Assembly (NCBI RefSeq): GCF_029633825.1
Contig: NZ_CP090644.1
Location: forward strand, 135,798 to 199,797
Source of the DNA: Burkholderia contaminans
Lineage (GTDB): Bacteria > Pseudomonadota > Gammaproteobacteria > Burkholderiales > Burkholderiaceae
DNA length: 64,000 nt
Reading direction: 5' to 3'
The position numbers were made by a program, and so were the translations under genes. A model generated the notes under the pieces. That model had not been told where the DNA came from. It saw only the letters and a program-made list of their open reading frames with translations, and made no database searches. Position 1 is the stretch's first letter, and each line of letters opens with the position of its first letter. Positions 45,038 through 54,076 of the stretch are shown piece after piece.

Positions 45038-45182
45038 GCGTTGCGGTGGTTGTTCCGGTTGACGCATACGGATACGGCCCCGGACCACGCGAGCCGCCGC
45101 CTCCACCTGCAAAAGCGGTGGCGGACAGCGCAACGAGCACCACGGCAATGGTGGCGCGATTCAACAGCGAAAACTTGCTCAT
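45038..45182 (-). pseudogene. Second DUF4148 gene, 5' part before IS5-family insertion
   Basis: The start MSKFSLLNRATIAVVLVALS and the Gly-rich AFAGGGGSRGPGPYPY resemble the intact paralogue (MNRFSFINRAAFAVLMAS, IAGGGGPRG). The frame is interrupted after TTTATL by the insertion. Confidence 0.85.
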
Positions 45183-45458
45183 GATTAACTTCCTTGAAAT
45201 TGACGAAATTCTGTGACGTGCAATGGCACATTCACGAAAAAGGGGCTCAGCGCTCGCCGATACCTGCAAGCCGCTTCCGGCTGCGACAGCCCTTGCGTCC
45301 GAGGAACGATTGAACGACGGAAGCGCGGGCGCGCGAACGCACCGCGCATCGACGTCATGCGTCAACACGTGCGCTAGCAGGGCTGGAAGCGCGATGGTGC
45401 GTGCGAGCGCGGACACATGCCAGCATGTGCGGGCACGGCCACGATCAGTCGACCGGGA
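45183..45458. other. Intergenic stretch without a gene
   Basis: No supported gene in these 276 bp between the split DUF4148 gene and the next minus-strand gene. It includes the upstream region of the DUF4148 gene. No clear promoter or terminator was noticed. Confidence 0.4.
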
Positions 45459-45851
45459 TTAAGTGCGGAATACCTGGAAGAGGATGCGTGATGGCGGGGG
45501 CGCCGACACGAGGAGGGGCTCGACATGCGCCGGCCGATCCGGCTGCAGCGCGAGTGTCAGAATGCTCGAGTGTCCCCAGATCAAGGGCAGCCACACGAGT
45601 GGCGCCGGGACAGGTTGATCGGCGTGATCCGGTTGCGCGCTGTTGTCGCAGTGCGCGTGGCATGTCACACCGACGTGATGATCCTGGAGATCGCCGTGGC
45701 TGTTGGCTGGGATCGCCGAAACCATCGACGATGTGCCCCGTGCGTCACCCGTGACTGTCGTACACGCGTACGCCGAAATCCACAACTGACTGAAAATCAG
45801 CGTGAACATCACGGCAATGGCGACGAGTGCTCGTTTGACAGGGCGGCGCAT
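45459..45851 (-). CDS. Exported His/Cys-containing protein, copper-island hypothetical
   Basis: The ATG at 45851 starts a 130-aa protein with a signal peptide (LVAIAVMFTLIFSQLWISAY). A His/Cys segment (DHHVGVTCHAHCDNSAQPDH) is followed by a conserved-looking LVWLPLIWGHSS. Such proteins occur beside copper genes; the family is not identified. It is divergent from the second cueR copy. Confidence 0.6.
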   Translation of the reverse strand: MRRPVKRALVAIAVMFTLIFSQLWISAYACTTVTGDARGTSSMVSAIPANSHGDLQDHHVGVTCHAHCDNSAQPDHADQPVPAPLVWLPLIWGHSSILTLALQPDRPAHVEPLLVSAPPPSRILFQVFRT

Positions 45852-45970
45852 GGTATCTGAACGGTGGGCCGGGCAGTTGAAAGCGATGGCCCGAATTATG
45901 CGCATTGCCACGAACGGAATGTCAAGAGTATTTATCCGAGGATTTTTCTTCGCTCGCCCCTCAAAAAACC

Positions 45971-46001
45971 TTGACATTCCCGCCGTTGTATCGCCTAGAG
46001 T
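45971..46001 (+). promoter_or_regulatory. MerR-type promoter before cueR copy 2
   Basis: TTGACA (45971-45976) and TAGAGT (45996-46001) are separated by exactly 19 bp, the hallmark of MerR-family promoters. The dyad in the spacer is weak (ATTCC half only). It points toward the second cueR, 93 bp away. Confidence 0.6.
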
Positions 46002-46093
46002 CGAATCAAGATGTGAGAGGTCCTGCGTGCGGCCGTTTGCAAAGATCACGCGCGGCGTAGCGGAACATAGATTCGGCGATATCGAGGTACACC

Positions 46094-46555
46094 ATGAATA
46101 TCGGACAAGCCGCGAGCGCGTCGGGGGTTACCCCGAAAATGATCCGCTACTACGAGAGCATCAATCTGGTGCCGGCGGCAGGGCGCACGGTTGGCGGGTA
46201 TCGAATCTATGGTGCAGACGATGTCCAGGTGCTGCGGTTCATTCATCAAGCGCGCACACTGGGCTTTCCGATCGAGCAAATCCGGCACTTGCTCGCGCTC
46301 TGGCAAGAGCGCGATCGCGCGAGTGCCGAAGTCAAGAAAATTGCTTCGTTGCAGATCGCCGAGCTTGATACGCGGATCGCGGAGTTGCTCGAGATGCGTA
46401 GCGCGCTCGACCATCTGGCCAGTCATTGCGCCGGTGATGACCGACCCGCTTGTCCGATTCTCGAGTCGATTGACAGTGGTCAGGAGATTCGCCGACTCGC
46501 TCATCAATCTGTAGCGTCGTCGGCAACAATCGGCGGCTTGGATTCACAGGGCTGA
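46094..46555 (+). CDS. cueR: CueR-type MerR-family copper regulator (copy 2)
   Basis: The 153-aa paralogue of the 42042 protein has the HTH MNIGQAASASGVTPKMIRYY, a long coiled coil, and metal-loop cysteines in CAGDDRPACPIL. The DNA-recognition region is nearly identical to copy 1, so the two may share operators; the C-terminal tails differ. It is followed by the RPP-type exported protein. Confidence 0.9.
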   Translation: MNIGQAASASGVTPKMIRYYESINLVPAAGRTVGGYRIYGADDVQVLRFIHQARTLGFPIEQIRHLLALWQERDRASAEVKKIASLQIAELDTRIAELLEMRSALDHLASHCAGDDRPACPILESIDSGQEIRRLAHQSVASSATIGGLDSQG

Positions 46556-46606
46556 CGATGCTGGGACGAATCTTTACGTGCTAGGCGAAGACCCAAGGGG
46601 GCGACC

Positions 46607-46969
46607 GTGAGGTGGATGGTCAAACTGGTGCTGATGTTCCTGATTGCGTGGCTGCCCATTGCGGGCTTCTCCACGCCGGCACTGCTTTGTCAGCACAGCG
46701 CGTCGCCCGTCTCGACTTCTCCGGCCGGTACGGCACACATGTTGAACGCGATGCCCAGCGTGCATGCCACGGCGCCGGACGGCGGTCAGCATCATCAACC
46801 CGTCTGTCAAACCAGCGCGGGCACGGCATCCTGTACCATGCTGGCGATACCGTCGGCGACGATCGTCACTGTCCCTGTGACGTCTTCCTCCACGTACGCA
46901 CTCCGTAACGTACCGTCGGCATCCCAGTTCATTCCAGAACTGCCTCAGCGCCCGCCGCAAGCACTCTAA
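46607..46969 (+). CDS. Small exported His/Met protein with RPP C-terminus
   Basis: The start is the GTG at 46607 or the ATG at 46616. A signal peptide (LVLMFLIAWLPIAGFSTPAL) precedes a His/Cys/Met segment (CQHSASPV, HMLNAMPSVHATAPDGGQHH). It ends with ELPQRPPQAL. It is a close relative of the 41403 protein and lies 51 bp after cueR copy 2. Confidence 0.65.
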   Translation: MRWMVKLVLMFLIAWLPIAGFSTPALLCQHSASPVSTSPAGTAHMLNAMPSVHATAPDGGQHHQPVCQTSAGTASCTMLAIPSATIVTVPVTSSSTYALRNVPSASQFIPELPQRPPQAL

Positions 46970-47105
46970 CTCCTGCTGTTCCCTGATCGGAAACCGCCGT
47001 CGCGGTTCGATCGCACTCGCCATTCCTCGTCGATTCGACCAATTTCGTAAGGATCGCGAGCTGGTCAGGAGTGCACCAATACGCCTTTGACAGGAGGAAC
47101 ACACC

Positions 47106-47420
47106 ATGAACACCAAACGCATTTTCGTCATGCCGTTGCTCGTGATCACGCTACTCGCCGGTAGCGGTCTGAGCATCGCCGCCGACTCGCATTCTTCGTC
47201 GGCATCGTCTCGATCGACCATGGATCAATCCATGATGGGCGGCTCGATGATGGGCGGGCATATGAAAGGCGGCGCCATGATGCAAGGTTGCCCGATGATG
47301 GGCCAATTGCCGCCGGGCAACGAGAAACTCGCGATGCAGATGCACGGCGAAATGATGAAGGCGATGGGCGACATCATGCTCAAGTACGCCGACAAGGTCC
47401 AAACCTCACCGTCGAAATAG
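47106..47420 (+). CDS. Methionine-rich periplasmic protein
   Basis: The 104-aa protein has a signal peptide (PLLVITLLAGSGLSIAADSH). A Met/Gly repeat follows (SMMGGSMMGGHMKGGAMMQG, then CPMMGQLPPG) and a short helix rich in Met (MQMHGEMMKAMGDIML). The composition resembles the Met-rich insert of the multicopper oxidase. It probably binds Cu(I) in the periplasm. AGGAGG precedes the ATG. Confidence 0.7.
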   Translation: MNTKRIFVMPLLVITLLAGSGLSIAADSHSSSASSRSTMDQSMMGGSMMGGHMKGGAMMQGCPMMGQLPPGNEKLAMQMHGEMMKAMGDIMLKYADKVQTSPSK

Positions 47421-47476
47421 CAACGCGTCCGACTGACGCCAAGCTTCCCGAATTCTGAATCTCAAGGAGTCACATC

Positions 47477-47725
47477 ATGAAATGCACGAAGAACATGCTG
47501 GTCATCGGCGGCATCATGCTCGCCGTCCTGGCAGCCGCCTATTTTGCGTTGCCGCAGTTTCGCGCGCTCGTCGTGAGCGCTGGACCGTTCCTCCTGTTCC
47601 TGATCTGTCCGTTGTCGATGTTCTTCATGATGAAGGGCATGAACTCGCACAGCGACCGGCCTGCGTCTTCCGACAACGCGAACAAGGAACGTCTGTCGTC
47701 GAACGAATCGCACGGAAAGCACTGA
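47477..47725 (+). CDS. DUF2933 small membrane protein
   Basis: This 82-aa protein has two membrane helices (MLVIGGIMLAVLAAAYFAL and VSAGPFLLFLICPLSMFFMM) and a hydrophilic His/Ser-rich tail, the DUF2933 pattern common beside copper and other metal genes. Function is unknown. A good ribosome site (AAGGAG) lies upstream. Confidence 0.75.
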   Translation: MKCTKNMLVIGGIMLAVLAAAYFALPQFRALVVSAGPFLLFLICPLSMFFMMKGMNSHSDRPASSDNANKERLSSNESHGKH

Positions 47726-47876
47726 GTGTGAACGGTGGAAGCCATGCGTCGCAAATACGCGCTTGATGCAATCGCAGCACGGCTTCCGTGGCGGGCACCG
47801 CCTATCGGATGAATGACAAGCAGGCGGTGCAACGATCCAACGTATCGCTGGCGCGAGCCGGCCACAGGACGACACG

Positions 47877-48824
47877 ATGGAAACCAGCATTTTCTTTGGC
47901 GGGTCGGTCATCGCGGCTTTCATTGCCGGCATGATCGCGCTGTTTGCGCCGTGCTGCATTTCGGTGATGCTGCCCGCGTATTTCGCAAGCTCGTTTCAGA
48001 ATCGCCGCAAGCTGGTTGCAATGAGCTTCGTGTTCGCAGCTGGGATCGCGACCATCATCCTGCCATTGGTGATGGGCGCGGTCGCGCTGCGGCAACTCTT
48101 CGTTACTCGGCATCTGTTCGTGTATCTCGCCGGCGGACTCGTGATGATCGGCATGGCGGTATTCACGTTGCTGGGCGGAAAGCTGCAACTGCCGATGCCA
48201 GGCCGGCGCGCGGCGACGCCCGCCGGGCCGCTTGGCGTCTACTCGCTCGGGATGTTTTCGGGTGTGGCCAGCTCATGCTGCGCGCCGGTGCTCGCCGGGG
48301 TGATCGCGCTGTCGAGCGTCGCGCCGTCGATTGCGATCGCGATTGGTCTCGGCAGCGCGTACGTGTTCGGCATGGTAGCGCCGTTATTCATTGTGTCGCT
48401 GTTGTGGGACCGGGTCGACTGGCGATCGAGCGGGTTGTTTCGCGCACGCCGGATCACATGGCGGCTCGGCCCGATCCAACGCACGTTATCGGCGTCTGCG
48501 CTCGCAAGCGGGCTGCTTCTTGCCGTGATGGGAGCAGCGACGGTGTGGATCGCATTCGCGGATCAGTCGATGCCCACGCCGAGCCATTGGGCGCTGATGC
48601 TGTCGGTGAGGTTGCAGCATCTGGGGCGGATCGTCACGACCGCGCTTTCCTGGGTACCGAACTGGCTCGCCGCACTCGGTCTCGTCATCGCGGTCGGCGC
48701 GCTGGCCGTACGCGCGCACGCGCAGTGGCACGGTCAGGCGCTCACCGAAAAGCAACACAACACGCCGTCAACGAAGCATCACGCAGATGGAGGAGATCAT
48801 GAAGCAGATACAACCATTCTCTGA
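47877..48824 (+). CDS. CcdA/DsbD-beta-like membrane thiol transporter
   Basis: The 315-aa protein has about eight membrane helices. The redox cysteines are at the ends of two helices (FAPCCISVMLP and SSCCAPVLAG), as in CcdA-type proteins; each motif carries CC instead of a single C. It would carry electrons across the membrane to the thioredoxin-fold proteins encoded next. The C-terminus is His-rich (KHHADGGDHEAD). It overlaps the next gene. Confidence 0.8.
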   Translation: METSIFFGGSVIAAFIAGMIALFAPCCISVMLPAYFASSFQNRRKLVAMSFVFAAGIATIILPLVMGAVALRQLFVTRHLFVYLAGGLVMIGMAVFTLLGGKLQLPMPGRRAATPAGPLGVYSLGMFSGVASSCCAPVLAGVIALSSVAPSIAIAIGLGSAYVFGMVAPLFIVSLLWDRVDWRSSGLFRARRITWRLGPIQRTLSASALASGLLLAVMGAATVWIAFADQSMPTPSHWALMLSVRLQHLGRIVTTALSWVPNWLAALGLVIAVGALAVRAHAQWHGQALTEKQHNTPSTKHHADGGDHEADTTIL

Positions 48825-49467
48825 CGGGCAAGCAGCTTCACGGCGCGTGCTTGTGCTGTCGGCTGGCCTGGCTGTTTTGGTCGCATTGGTGGCCGCGATC
48901 TTTTGGATCCACGCACAACAGGAAGCGGGGCGTGGGGGGGCATTCGGGCAGCTCGCGGGCAAGTACCGGTTTCAGGTAGGCGATCCGGGCCCGGGTCAAC
49001 TCGCCCCGCCGATTCGATTGATGAGCACCGACGGTAATGTCTTCGACCTGAGCGGCATGCGAGGCAAATCCGTGTTGTTGTATTTCCAGGAGGGCGTGAC
49101 GTGTCAGCCTTGCTGGGACCAGGCGAAAGACCTCGCCACCCATTCCGATCAGCTCCGCGCGCTCGGCGTCGATTCCGTCGTCACCATCGCGTCGGATCCA
49201 GTCGACGTGATGAGGCGCGTGGCAAAGGACATGTCGCTGTCCTATCCGGTGTTGTCTGATCCTGATCTCGCAGTGTCGTCGGCATATCACGCGAACGACT
49301 ACGGCATGATGGGACGAAGCCGTGACGGACATTCGTTCGTTCTGGTCGGTCCTGACGGTCGTATTCGGTGGCGCGCGGATTACGGTGGCGCCCCCGACTA
49401 TACGATGTACCTGCCGGTCCCGAATCTGATCGCCGACATGCGGCAAGGCATGCGAATCCCTGGATGA
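48799..49467 (+). CDS. TlpA/peroxiredoxin-like membrane-anchored thioredoxin
   Basis: The ATG at 48799 has GGAGGAG before it. One N-terminal anchor (VLVLSAGLAVLVALVAAIFW) precedes an AhpC/TlpA-like domain with the CxxC active site GVTCQPCWDQ and later VLVGPDGRIRWRADYGG. It is the likely periplasmic acceptor of the CcdA-like protein immediately upstream. Confidence 0.8.
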   Translation: MKQIQPFSDGQAASRRVLVLSAGLAVLVALVAAIFWIHAQQEAGRGGAFGQLAGKYRFQVGDPGPGQLAPPIRLMSTDGNVFDLSGMRGKSVLLYFQEGVTCQPCWDQAKDLATHSDQLRALGVDSVVTIASDPVDVMRRVAKDMSLSYPVLSDPDLAVSSAYHANDYGMMGRSRDGHSFVLVGPDGRIRWRADYGGAPDYTMYLPVPNLIADMRQGMRIPG

Positions 49468-49474
49468 GGTGCGG

Positions 49475-49732
49475 ATGAGAACGCTACGAATCACCGTGCT
49501 GACGCAGGACGATTGTGTGTTCTGCGTCGATGCTATCGCGATACTCGACCGCCTCGCGGCCGAGTATCCGTTGGCCGTCGAAACAATTGCCTTCCAGTCG
49601 GCGGAGGGCGAAGCACTTGCCATCCAGGGCGGCATCTATTTTCCGCCGGGTGTGTTGATCGACGGTGACGCCGTTTGCTATGGCCGTCCATCGGAAAGGC
49701 TGCTCCGTAGGGAACTTGAACGGCGATTGTAG
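49475..49732 (+). CDS. Small thioredoxin/glutaredoxin-fold protein
   Basis: The 85-aa protein from the ATG at 49475 (GAGGTG upstream) has a CVFC active site at the start of helix 1 (VLTQDDCVFCVDAI) and the cis-Pro loop YFPPGVLID. No signal peptide is present, so it is probably cytosolic. It may be the electron donor for the CcdA-like transporter. Confidence 0.75.
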   Translation: MRTLRITVLTQDDCVFCVDAIAILDRLAAEYPLAVETIAFQSAEGEALAIQGGIYFPPGVLIDGDAVCYGRPSERLLRRELERRL

Positions 49733-49805
49733 TGACGGATGGTATTTGCCGGCGCATTGCGTCCCGTGAAGCACCCGGGTCGAGGCGATGGCAAGGAGAA
49801 AGGAC

Positions 49806-50465
49806 ATGGATGATGAGGCTGGCTTCGCTGCGCACTACGGCCATTGGGGGCTGGTTGCGATCATGATCGTCGCAGCCAGCTGGATCCTCTACCGATTCGC
49901 GGCACCGAAACGCTGGCGAGAATGGACGGGCGCGGGACTCGTCCAAGCCTTCATCATCGCCCTGTACGCAGAGATGTACGGATTTCCGCTCACGATCTAT
50001 CTGCTGTCTGGATTCTTCGGTCTCGATATCCCGCGTACGTCGTTCACGGGGCACTTGTGGGCAACACTGCTCGGCTATGGCGAAATGGGCGCGATACTCG
50101 AAATGCTGATCGGGGGCGTCTTCGTTGTGCTCGGTCTGGCCATGCTCGCTTTTGGCTGGCGAGAGGTCTATCTGGCGCGGCGCGATGACCAACTCGCGGA
50201 CGACGGGCTGTACAGCGCAATACGACATCCTCAGTACGTGGGCATCATGCTCGCCGTGTTCGGTCAGGTCGTTCACTGGCCGACGGTCGCGACACTCGCC
50301 CTGTTTCCGGCGATCGTGTTCGCGTATGTGCGTCTCGCTCGCAAGGAGGAGCGCGAAATGTCTGGACGGTTCGGTCCGGTCTGGAAAGAGTATGCGCGCC
50401 GTGTACCGATGTTCGTTCCTCGCCTCGACCATTGGAGCGTACTCCTGAATCCGTTGAGGTGGTAA
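49806..50465 (+). CDS. Isoprenylcysteine-methyltransferase-like membrane protein
   Basis: The ATG at 49806 follows AAGGAGAAAGG. The 219-aa protein has about five membrane helices and the ICMT/PEMT signature DDGLYSAIRHPQYVGIMLA, then RLARKEEREMSGRFG and EYARRVPMF. Bacterial members are common on heavy-metal islands, with unknown substrate. It sits between thioredoxin-like and peroxiredoxin genes. Confidence 0.8.
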   Translation: MDDEAGFAAHYGHWGLVAIMIVAASWILYRFAAPKRWREWTGAGLVQAFIIALYAEMYGFPLTIYLLSGFFGLDIPRTSFTGHLWATLLGYGEMGAILEMLIGGVFVVLGLAMLAFGWREVYLARRDDQLADDGLYSAIRHPQYVGIMLAVFGQVVHWPTVATLALFPAIVFAYVRLARKEEREMSGRFGPVWKEYARRVPMFVPRLDHWSVLLNPLRW

Positions 50466-50606
50466 CAAGCTTGCGCTGGCCCCGTGGAGGCGTCGGCTGT
50501 GCGAACCCGAATGATCGAGACCTGTGGCCGATGTTGACGCGTACGAAGGCGGCCACGGTGAGCGTGGCAGTCGTTTCTTGATTCACTTTCCGTATGGAGG
50601 CACAAG

Positions 50607-51260
50607 ATGGCTATTCGCATTGGAGACGAAGCACCCGATTTCACCGCCGAGAGTACCGAGGGCACGATCCGCTTTCACGAGTGGATCGGCGATCACTGGG
50701 CAATCCTGTTTTCCCATCCGAAGGACTTCACGCCGGTATGCACAACGGAGCTCGGCTACATGGCCGGGCTTAAGCCGGAATTCGATCAGCGCAACACGAA
50801 GATCATCGGGCTCTCCGTCGACCCCGTCAGCGATCACCAGAAATGGGTGAAAGACATCGAGGAGACGCAAGGGCACGCGATCAACTATCCAATGATCGGC
50901 GACGACAATCTGGTGGTCGCAAAACTGTACGACATGATTCACCCGAATGCGAGCGGCGGGCCGCGCACCGCGGTCGACAACGCGACCGTACGCTCGGTGT
51001 TCATCATCGGGCCCGACAAGAAAGTGAAGGCGATGCTGGTCTACCCGATGAGCGCGGGCCGTAATTTCGACGAGGTGCTGCGCCTGCTCGATGCGCTGCA
51101 ACTCAACGCGAAGCACACGGTCGCGACGCCGGTGAACTGGACGCCCGGCGACGACGTCATCATCCCGACCTCGGTGTCGGACGACGATGCGAAGAAGAAG
51201 TATCCGCTGGGTTTCAAAACCCTGAAACCTTACCTTCGTTACGTGAAGCAGCCTGGCTAG
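50607..51260 (+). CDS. 1-Cys peroxiredoxin (Prx6 type)
   Basis: This 217-aa protein has the peroxidatic cysteine in FSHPKDFTPVCTTELGYM, the DxVSDH region (SVDPVSDHQKWVKDI) and the long C-terminal dimerisation arm of Prx6 (VATPVNWTPGDDVIIP). It reduces peroxides, relieving copper-driven Fenton stress. TGGAGG precedes the ATG. Confidence 0.92.
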   Translation: MAIRIGDEAPDFTAESTEGTIRFHEWIGDHWAILFSHPKDFTPVCTTELGYMAGLKPEFDQRNTKIIGLSVDPVSDHQKWVKDIEETQGHAINYPMIGDDNLVVAKLYDMIHPNASGGPRTAVDNATVRSVFIIGPDKKVKAMLVYPMSAGRNFDEVLRLLDALQLNAKHTVATPVNWTPGDDVIIPTSVSDDDAKKKYPLGFKTLKPYLRYVKQPG

Positions 51261-51619
51261 ATCTGAATCCGCGGGGGCGCCAGAGAGTATCCCGGCGTCC
51301 CATTAGCGCAGGGTTCCGCCGACAAAATGGGGATTCATCGACGACACAATTGTTGTGCCGCGACGGCGGACGACGGAATCGCCAGTCGTGCGAGAGCAGT
51401 TTCTGCGACGGGGAAAGTAGTGAATCGACTGCGAAGAGATTTAACTGCACGTGTGTATCAGGCGACCGGCTTGACCTTCCCACCGGGGCGACGTCGATCG
51501 TGTAACTAAAGCCGCACCACAACGGGACCGGACAAACTGCTGATCCCGCGCCGTGGCAATGGTGCCCGCGAGGCGTTGCCGAATCGGTTCAACCGTATTC
51601 GTTGAAGGAGCAAGATCGA
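51261..51619. other. Intergenic region before the copper ATPase
   Basis: No gene is supported in these 359 bp. At 51471-51480 lies TTGACCTTCC, the exact left half of CueR-regulated promoters, but the right half-site and the -10 at 19-bp spacing are poor. The start of the region has an imperfect GC hairpin that may end the peroxiredoxin transcript. Confidence 0.4.
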
Positions 51620-54007
51620 ATGGACAAGCAGCACGACGACCACGCCTCTTGCGTGCATCGCAGCACCGCAGAACCCAGCGCATCCGGTCAAGCCAAACGG
51701 GTTGATGACGCTCGAAACGGTGCGAACACTTCATCACTGAAGGATCCAGTGTGCGGAATGACCGTAACGGCGGATACTCCGTACCAGACTCGTCACATGG
51801 GCCACGCATACAGTTTCTGCAGCGAATCGTGCCTGCGGAAATTCAAAGCGAATCCGGCGCGATACGTCGACTCGACTGGAGAGGATATGCCGAGCAAAGC
51901 GCCGGACGGCACGGTTTATACCTGCCCGATGCATCCCGAAATCCGCCAGGATCATCCCGGCCACTGCCCGAAGTGCGGGATGGCACTCGAGGCACTGATA
52001 CCGGACACGAGCGACGAAGTAAACCCGGAACTGGTCGATTTCCGCCGTCGATTCTGGCGGACCTTGCCGTTTTCCGTCGCTGCCTTCCTGATCGCCATGT
52101 TCGGCCACCGGATCGGCGGAGCATTTCCATTGATGCAGAACTGGGTGGAACTGGCGTTGTCCGCGCCGGTCGTGCTGTGGGCCGGCCTGCCGATCTTTGC
52201 GCGCTTCGTGCAGTCATTGCTCCAGCGTAGTCCGAACATGTGGACGCTGATCGGACTCGGCACCGGTGCGGCGTTCATCTACAGCGTCGTGGCGACTGCC
52301 GTGCCGGATGCCTTCCCGCAGACTTTCGTCGTAGACGGCAGGGTGGGGGTGTATTTCGAGGCCGCGGCGGTGATTCTGTCGCTGACGCTACTCGGCCAGA
52401 TTCTCGAACTGCGGGCACGCGCGCAGACATCGGCCGCGATTCGATCATTGCTCGAACTTGCACCCAAGACGGCTCGCCGAATCATGGTGGACGGAACGGA
52501 AGAGGATGTGCCGCTGACCGATGTTCGTCCGGATGATTGCTTGCGGGTGCGACCCGGTGAGAAAGTCCCGGTCGATGGCGTCGTCGTAGTTGGCGCCAGC
52601 ACAATCGACGAGGCTATGATCACCGGCGAGGCGATGCCAGTGCCGAAGCATTTGGGCGATCACGTGATCGGCGCGACGCTGAATACGTCAGGCAGTTTCG
52701 TCATCCGCGCGGAAAAAGTGGGATCGCAAACGGTCCTGGCACAAATCGTCGAACTTGTCGCGCACGCACAGCGTTCCAAGGCGCCCATGCAGCGCATGGC
52801 CGACAAGGTGGCCGGTGTGTTCGTGGTGGCGGTGATCGCGATTGCGCTGACAACGTTCGTCGCGTGGGGACTGTGGGGGCCGCAGCCCGGCTGGGTGTTT
52901 GGACTGATTAACGCTGTCGCGGTGCTGATCATCGCGTGCCCATGCGCGATGGGCCTCGCCACACCGATGTCGATCATGGTGGCGAACGGCAAGGGGGCAT
53001 TGAACGGCGTGCTGTTCCGTGACGCGGCCGCAATCGAACATCTGCGGAAGGTGGATACCCTCGTCGTCGACAAAACCGGGACGCTGACCATGGGGCGGCC
53101 GGCGTTCTCGGAGGCGCTCGCCGCGAACGGCTTTGCCGACAACGAGGTGCTGCGTTTGGCGGCGAGTCTGGATCAGGGCAGCGAACACCCGCTGGCCGCC
53201 ACGCTCGTCACGGCTGCGGTGGAGCGCAAGCTGGCGCTCGAATCGGCGACGGACTTCACGGCGCTCGCTGGACTTGGCGTGCGCGGGTCGGTTGCAGGGA
53301 CGCCACTTGCACTTGGCAACGCCGCGCTGATGCATGAGATCGGTGCCGATATTGGGCCGCTTGCCACGCGCGCTGACACGTTGCGCGAGCAGGGATCGAG
53401 CGTCATGTACCTCGCAGTGGACGGTGCGCTCGCCGGCTTGGTAGCTGTCTCCGATCCGATCAAGGAGACTACGCCTGAGGCACTTGGCACGCTGCAGGAA
53501 GCCGGCATCCGGGTTGTCGTCGCGAGCGGTGACGGGACTGCGACCGTCAAGGCCACCGCAGAACGTCTCAAGATCGGTGAATACCATGGTGAAAGTAAGC
53601 CGGCCGATAAATTGGCGCTGGTGTCGAGACTGCAGAACGAAGGCGCGGTCGTTGGCATGGCCGGGGACGGCATCAATGATGCGCCGGCACTTGCGAAAGC
53701 CGATGTCGGCATCGCGATGGGAACCGGGACGGATGTCGCGATGCACAGTGCTCAGGTGACCCTCGTAAAGGGTGATCTGCGCGGCATCGCGCGGGCGCGA
53801 GCGTTGTCCGAAGCCACGGTGCGCAACATGAAGCAAAATCTGGCGTGGGCATTCGTCTACAACGCGTTGGGCGTGCCACTGGCGGCCGGCGTGCTTTATC
53901 CGCTGACCGGTTGGCTGCTGTCGCCGATGATCGCGGCGCTGGCAATGAGCCTGAGCTCGGCGTCGGTAATCTCGAATGCGTTGAGATTGAGAAGCGTCAG
54001 AATTTGA
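51620..54007 (+). CDS. copA: CopA-type Cu(I)-exporting P1B ATPase
   Basis: The ATG at 51620 follows AAGGAG. The N-terminus has a YHS domain ([26 protein letters not shown]) and a heavy-metal-binding motif ([20 protein letters not shown]) instead of HMA domains. The ATPase core has [12 protein letters not shown], the [10 protein letters not shown] metal site (C440), phosphorylated D484 in [16 protein letters not shown] and [10 protein letters not shown]. Eight membrane helices are expected. It pumps Cu(I) from cytosol to periplasm. Confidence 0.95.
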   Translation: MDKQHDDHASCVHRSTAEPSASGQAKRVDDARNGANTSSLKDPVCGMTVTADTPYQTRHMGHAYSFCSESCLRKFKANPARYVDSTGEDMPSKAPDGTVYTCPMHPEIRQDHPGHCPKCGMALEALIPDTSDEVNPELVDFRRRFWRTLPFSVAAFLIAMFGHRIGGAFPLMQNWVELALSAPVVLWAGLPIFARFVQSLLQRSPNMWTLIGLGTGAAFIYSVVATAVPDAFPQTFVVDGRVGVYFEAAAVILSLTLLGQILELRARAQTSAAIRSLLELAPKTARRIMVDGTEEDVPLTDVRPDDCLRVRPGEKVPVDGVVVVGASTIDEAMITGEAMPVPKHLGDHVIGATLNTSGSFVIRAEKVGSQTVLAQIVELVAHAQRSKAPMQRMADKVAGVFVVAVIAIALTTFVAWGLWGPQPGWVFGLINAVAVLIIACPCAMGLATPMSIMVANGKGALNGVLFRDAAAIEHLRKVDTLVVDKTGTLTMGRPAFSEALAANGFADNEVLRLAASLDQGSEHPLAATLVTAAVERKLALESATDFTALAGLGVRGSVAGTPLALGNAALMHEIGADIGPLATRADTLREQGSSVMYLAVDGALAGLVAVSDPIKETTPEALGTLQEAGIRVVVASGDGTATVKATAERLKIGEYHGESKPADKLALVSRLQNEGAVVGMAGDGINDAPALAKADVGIAMGTGTDVAMHSAQVTLVKGDLRGIARARALSEATVRNMKQNLAWAFVYNALGVPLAAGVLYPLTGWLLSPMIAALAMSLSSASVISNALRLRSVRI

Positions 54008-54076
54008 CACGCGTGAATGGCCGTTTCCCGACGGCGATGCGCAAGACAATGCAAACGCGAAGCGGGGAGATCGACG

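Noticed and set aside
52688..54049. 453-codon minus-strand ORF opposite the copper ATPase
   Set aside because: Antisense shadow of a well-supported P-type ATPase gene.
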